Assembly (NCBI GenBank): GCA_905221605.1
Contig: CAJNDS010002842.1
Span: 62,001 to 126,000, forward strand
From: Symbiodinium natans
Taxonomy: Eukaryota > Sar > Dinophyceae > Suessiales > Symbiodiniaceae
Direction of reading: 5' to 3'
DNA length: 64,000 bases
Shown here: positions 1-64,000 of the stretch, one piece after another
Position numbering within the stretch: position 1 is the first letter of the stretch
Layout of the letters: each line of letters opens with the position of its first letter
The notes under the pieces: generated by a model
The model's database searches: none
What the model was told of the DNA's origin: nothing
The model's input: the letters and a program-made list of their open reading frames with translations, nothing else
Translations under genes and position numbers: made by a program

Positions 1-64000
<64,000 letters not shown>

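Overview
The window looks like nuclear DNA from a dinoflagellate, probably a large-genome core dinoflagellate; the species cannot be named from the sequence. Three things point that way. Telomere-type TTTAGGG/CCCTAAA repeats are scattered through the whole window in both orientations. Very short GC-rich exons sit between long introns. Most introns begin with GC or GA instead of GT and end AG|G. There is no bacterial-style gene packing, no rRNA or convincing tRNA, and almost every long open frame is a by-product of simple repeats.

The main content is one plus-strand gene that runs through the entire window and is cut at both edges: a eukaryotic multidomain acetyl-CoA carboxylase (ACC). I rebuilt it exon by exon by matching conserved ACC motifs and requiring reading phase to agree at splice junctions. 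Positions 1-2649 carry the end of the biotin carboxylase domain. Positions 3911-13743 carry the linker that leads to the biotin carrier. Positions 13684-18342 carry the biotin carboxyl carrier domain, with the biotin site EAMKM at 16069-16083. Positions 19520-59833 carry the long ACC central domain. Positions 60999-62981 begin the carboxyltransferase domain. About 60 exons, most of 25-90 nt, account for roughly 3 kb of coding sequence in 64 kb, so the full gene probably exceeds 100 kb.

The introns are the most unusual part. Many start with a block of (TTTAGGG)n just after the donor and end with a block of (CCCTAAA)n just before the acceptor, so exons sit in the pattern CCCTAAA-exon-TTTAGGG. 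The two arms are reverse complements and could fold the intron into a hairpin that brings its ends together. Short direct repeats at some junctions suggest insertion, as for introner-type elements.

Other material lies inside ACC introns: a broken intronless ankyrin/ClpB-like AAA+ gene (8252-9884), a dual-specificity-phosphatase-like fragment (29148-29462), an intact 144-codon orphan ORF (39597-40031), coding-like fragments near 26.1-26.4, 32.7-33.1, 48.3-48.7 and 52.5-53.0 kb, several families of short palindromic MITE-like elements (two of them with 4-6 copies), a 306-bp element with long terminal inverted repeats, minisatellites and microsatellites.
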